From Wolbachia endosymbiont of Cylisticus convexus (GTDB lineage: Bacteria > Pseudomonadota > Alphaproteobacteria > Rickettsiales > Anaplasmataceae), in contig NZ_QPIP01000104.1 of assembly GCF_003344345.1 (NCBI RefSeq), forward strand, positions 1 through 7,406: DNA of 7,406 nt. The letters run 5' to 3'. A model generated the notes under the pieces. The model was given only the letters and a program-made list of their open reading frames with translations, was not told the origin of the DNA and ran no database searches. This document shows positions 6,769 through 7,406 of this stretch, one piece after another; within the stretch, counting starts at the first letter, position 1; every line of letters starts with the position of its first letter. The position numbers and the translations under genes were made by a program.

Positions 6769-6906
6769 TACACCTACGACAATGTTGCCAACAATTTAAA
6801 ACTTGAAAAAAGTATTTCCAGAAAACTTTTATGTCCAAAAGTAAGAGCTCCATTTATTTATGACGCTAATGACGAACTAATTATCAGCTTTAATGTAGTG
6901 GATTAA
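6769..6906 (+). pseudogene. 3' end of an unrecognised gene, 5' part lost at the gpW junction
   Basis: An open frame without a start codon runs from an in-frame stop at 6766 to TAA 6904-6906. It encodes about 45 residues, including LKLEKSISRKLLCPKVRAPF and IYDANDELIISFNVVD. The stop lies two nt before the ATG of the next plus-strand ORF, the kind of spacing seen in operons, which is why I take it for the end of a real gene. Its 5' part would lie where gpW coding sequence now stands. I do not recognise the family. It could also be chance open sequence in AT-rich DNA. Confidence 0.3.
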
Positions 6907-6908
6907 TA

Positions 6909-7175
6909 ATGAGCATATTATTTAAATGGAATGTTATGAACAGTAAAGAAAGATTTGCCATACGAGTTAGTTATGAACCTGATAGGTTGGCAGAGGTATA
7001 TTTATTAGACGCCTACACAAAATTAATGCCAGTGCTAAAGTATTCAGTAAATGCAAATAAAAAAGAACTTCAAGGAGGATCAAATGTTAACAGTAAGCTT
7101 ATATGCAAGAGTTTCTTCAGAAAAACAAGTACAAGAGAATACGATTGCAAGTCAACTTTCAGCTTTAGAAAATAA
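6909..7175 (+). CDS. Small unrecognised protein upstream of second recombinase
   Basis: An ORF of 88 residues. The first 58 or so, including NSKERFAIRVSYEPDRLAEV and YLLDAYTKLMPVLKYSVNAN, look like plausible protein. The last 30 residues overlap the recombinase start in another frame and are probably shadow coding, so either the true end was lost or the overlap is natural. Overlaps of 92 nt are uncommon. The R-x-S-Y-E-P-D-x-L-x-x-V-Y-L-L-D pattern loosely recalls the small C-terminal barrel of Mu/Tn7-type transposases, but one short stretch is not enough to name it. ATG 6909 follows a stop by two nt; GTGG upstream is a weak ribosome site. It is probably co-transcribed with the recombinase. 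Confidence 0.45.
   Translation: MSILFKWNVMNSKERFAIRVSYEPDRLAEVYLLDAYTKLMPVLKYSVNANKKELQGGSNVNSKLICKSFFRKTSTREYDCKSTFSFRK
7072..7078 (+). promoter_or_regulatory. Strong ribosome binding site of the second serine recombinase
   Basis: AAGGAGG lies five nt before ATG 7084. It is the best Shine-Dalgarno match in the window and fixes the recombinase start inside the preceding ORF. Confidence 0.8.
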
Positions 7176-7406
7176 AATTAAAGCAGATGGGCATGAATTG
7201 CTAGATGAACATAAATTCGTTGATAATGGCTATAGTGGATCTAATTTAGTTCGTCCTGCCTTAGAAAAATTACGTAATAAAGTAGCAGAAGGTAAAATTG
7301 ACATAATCTATATTCATTCTCCTGATCGTTTATCGCGTAAATATGCATATCAGATGGTTTTACTTGAAGAATTACAGAAAGCAAAAGTAGAAGTAATTTT
7401 TTTAAA
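7084..7406 (+). CDS. Second serine recombinase, N-terminal catalytic domain (3' end off window)
   Basis: The first 107 codons of a serine recombinase of the resolvase/invertase superfamily, cut by the right edge. Catalytic features are YARVSS with nucleophile Ser11, the NTIASQLSALE helix (19-29), the DNGYSGSNLVRPAL segment (47-60) typical of large serine recombinases, and SPDRLSRKYAYQ (79-90) with D81, R82 and R85. It differs clearly from the recombinase at 962-2449: there is no close similarity beyond family residues, it runs on the opposite strand and it has different partner genes. The G-Y-S-G-S-N-L-x-R-P segment suggests a large recombinase of several hundred residues rather than a short resolvase. 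It may belong to a separate transposon or to another phage module joined here. No defect is seen in the visible part. Confidence 0.92.
   Translation, partial: MLTVSLYARVSSEKQVQENTIASQLSALENKIKADGHELLDEHKFVDNGYSGSNLVRPALEKLRNKVAEGKIDIIYIHSPDRLSRKYAYQMVLLEELQKAKVEVIFL

Overview
The window looks like a stretch of prophage WO from a Wolbachia genome (Rickettsiales, Alphaproteobacteria). This rests on recognition, not on a search. The DNA is strongly AT-rich. P2-like baseplate genes lie in the order W-J-I and run straight into ankyrin-repeat genes, a DUF2924 gene and a large serine recombinase, which is the layout familiar from WO phages. An IS256-type transposase, common in Wolbachia, flanks the block.

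Layout, left to right. (1) 1-899: the 5' part of an IS256-family insertion sequence on the minus strand; 276 codons are visible and the rest lies off the left edge. (2) 962-2882: a minus-strand pair, a DUF2924 protein (2442-2882) overlapping by 8 nt a 495-residue large serine recombinase (962-2449). (3) 2888-4095: two minus-strand ankyrin-repeat genes that look like tandem paralogues. (4) 4255-5415: gpI, a P2-like baseplate protein with a long extra C-terminal half. (5) 5463-5716, plus strand: a decayed HU/IHF-like DNA-binding protein gene broken by three single-base frame changes, wedged between gpI and gpJ. (6) 5705-6505: gpJ. (7) 6508-6744: gpW without its N-terminus. (8) about 6770-7406, plus strand: an unrelated head-to-head segment holding the 3' end of an unrecognised gene, a small unrecognised ORF and the N-terminal catalytic domain of a second serine recombinase that runs off the right edge.

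The minus-strand block W-J-I-ANK-ANK-DUF2924-recombinase reads as one transcriptional direction, so late structural genes lead into the integration module. In P2 the genes after I encode the tail fibre (H) and its chaperone (G); here ankyrin genes occupy those places. At the right, gpW and the plus-strand gene both lack their 5' ends at one point near 6770-6780. Together with the HU remnant and the IS, this points to a rearranged and probably defective prophage segment. I see no RNA genes and no CRISPR array. The many plus-strand ORFs opposite the phage genes are antisense shadows. The most novel-looking material is the plus-strand unit at the right end and the HU fossil; neither can be called a new system from this window alone.
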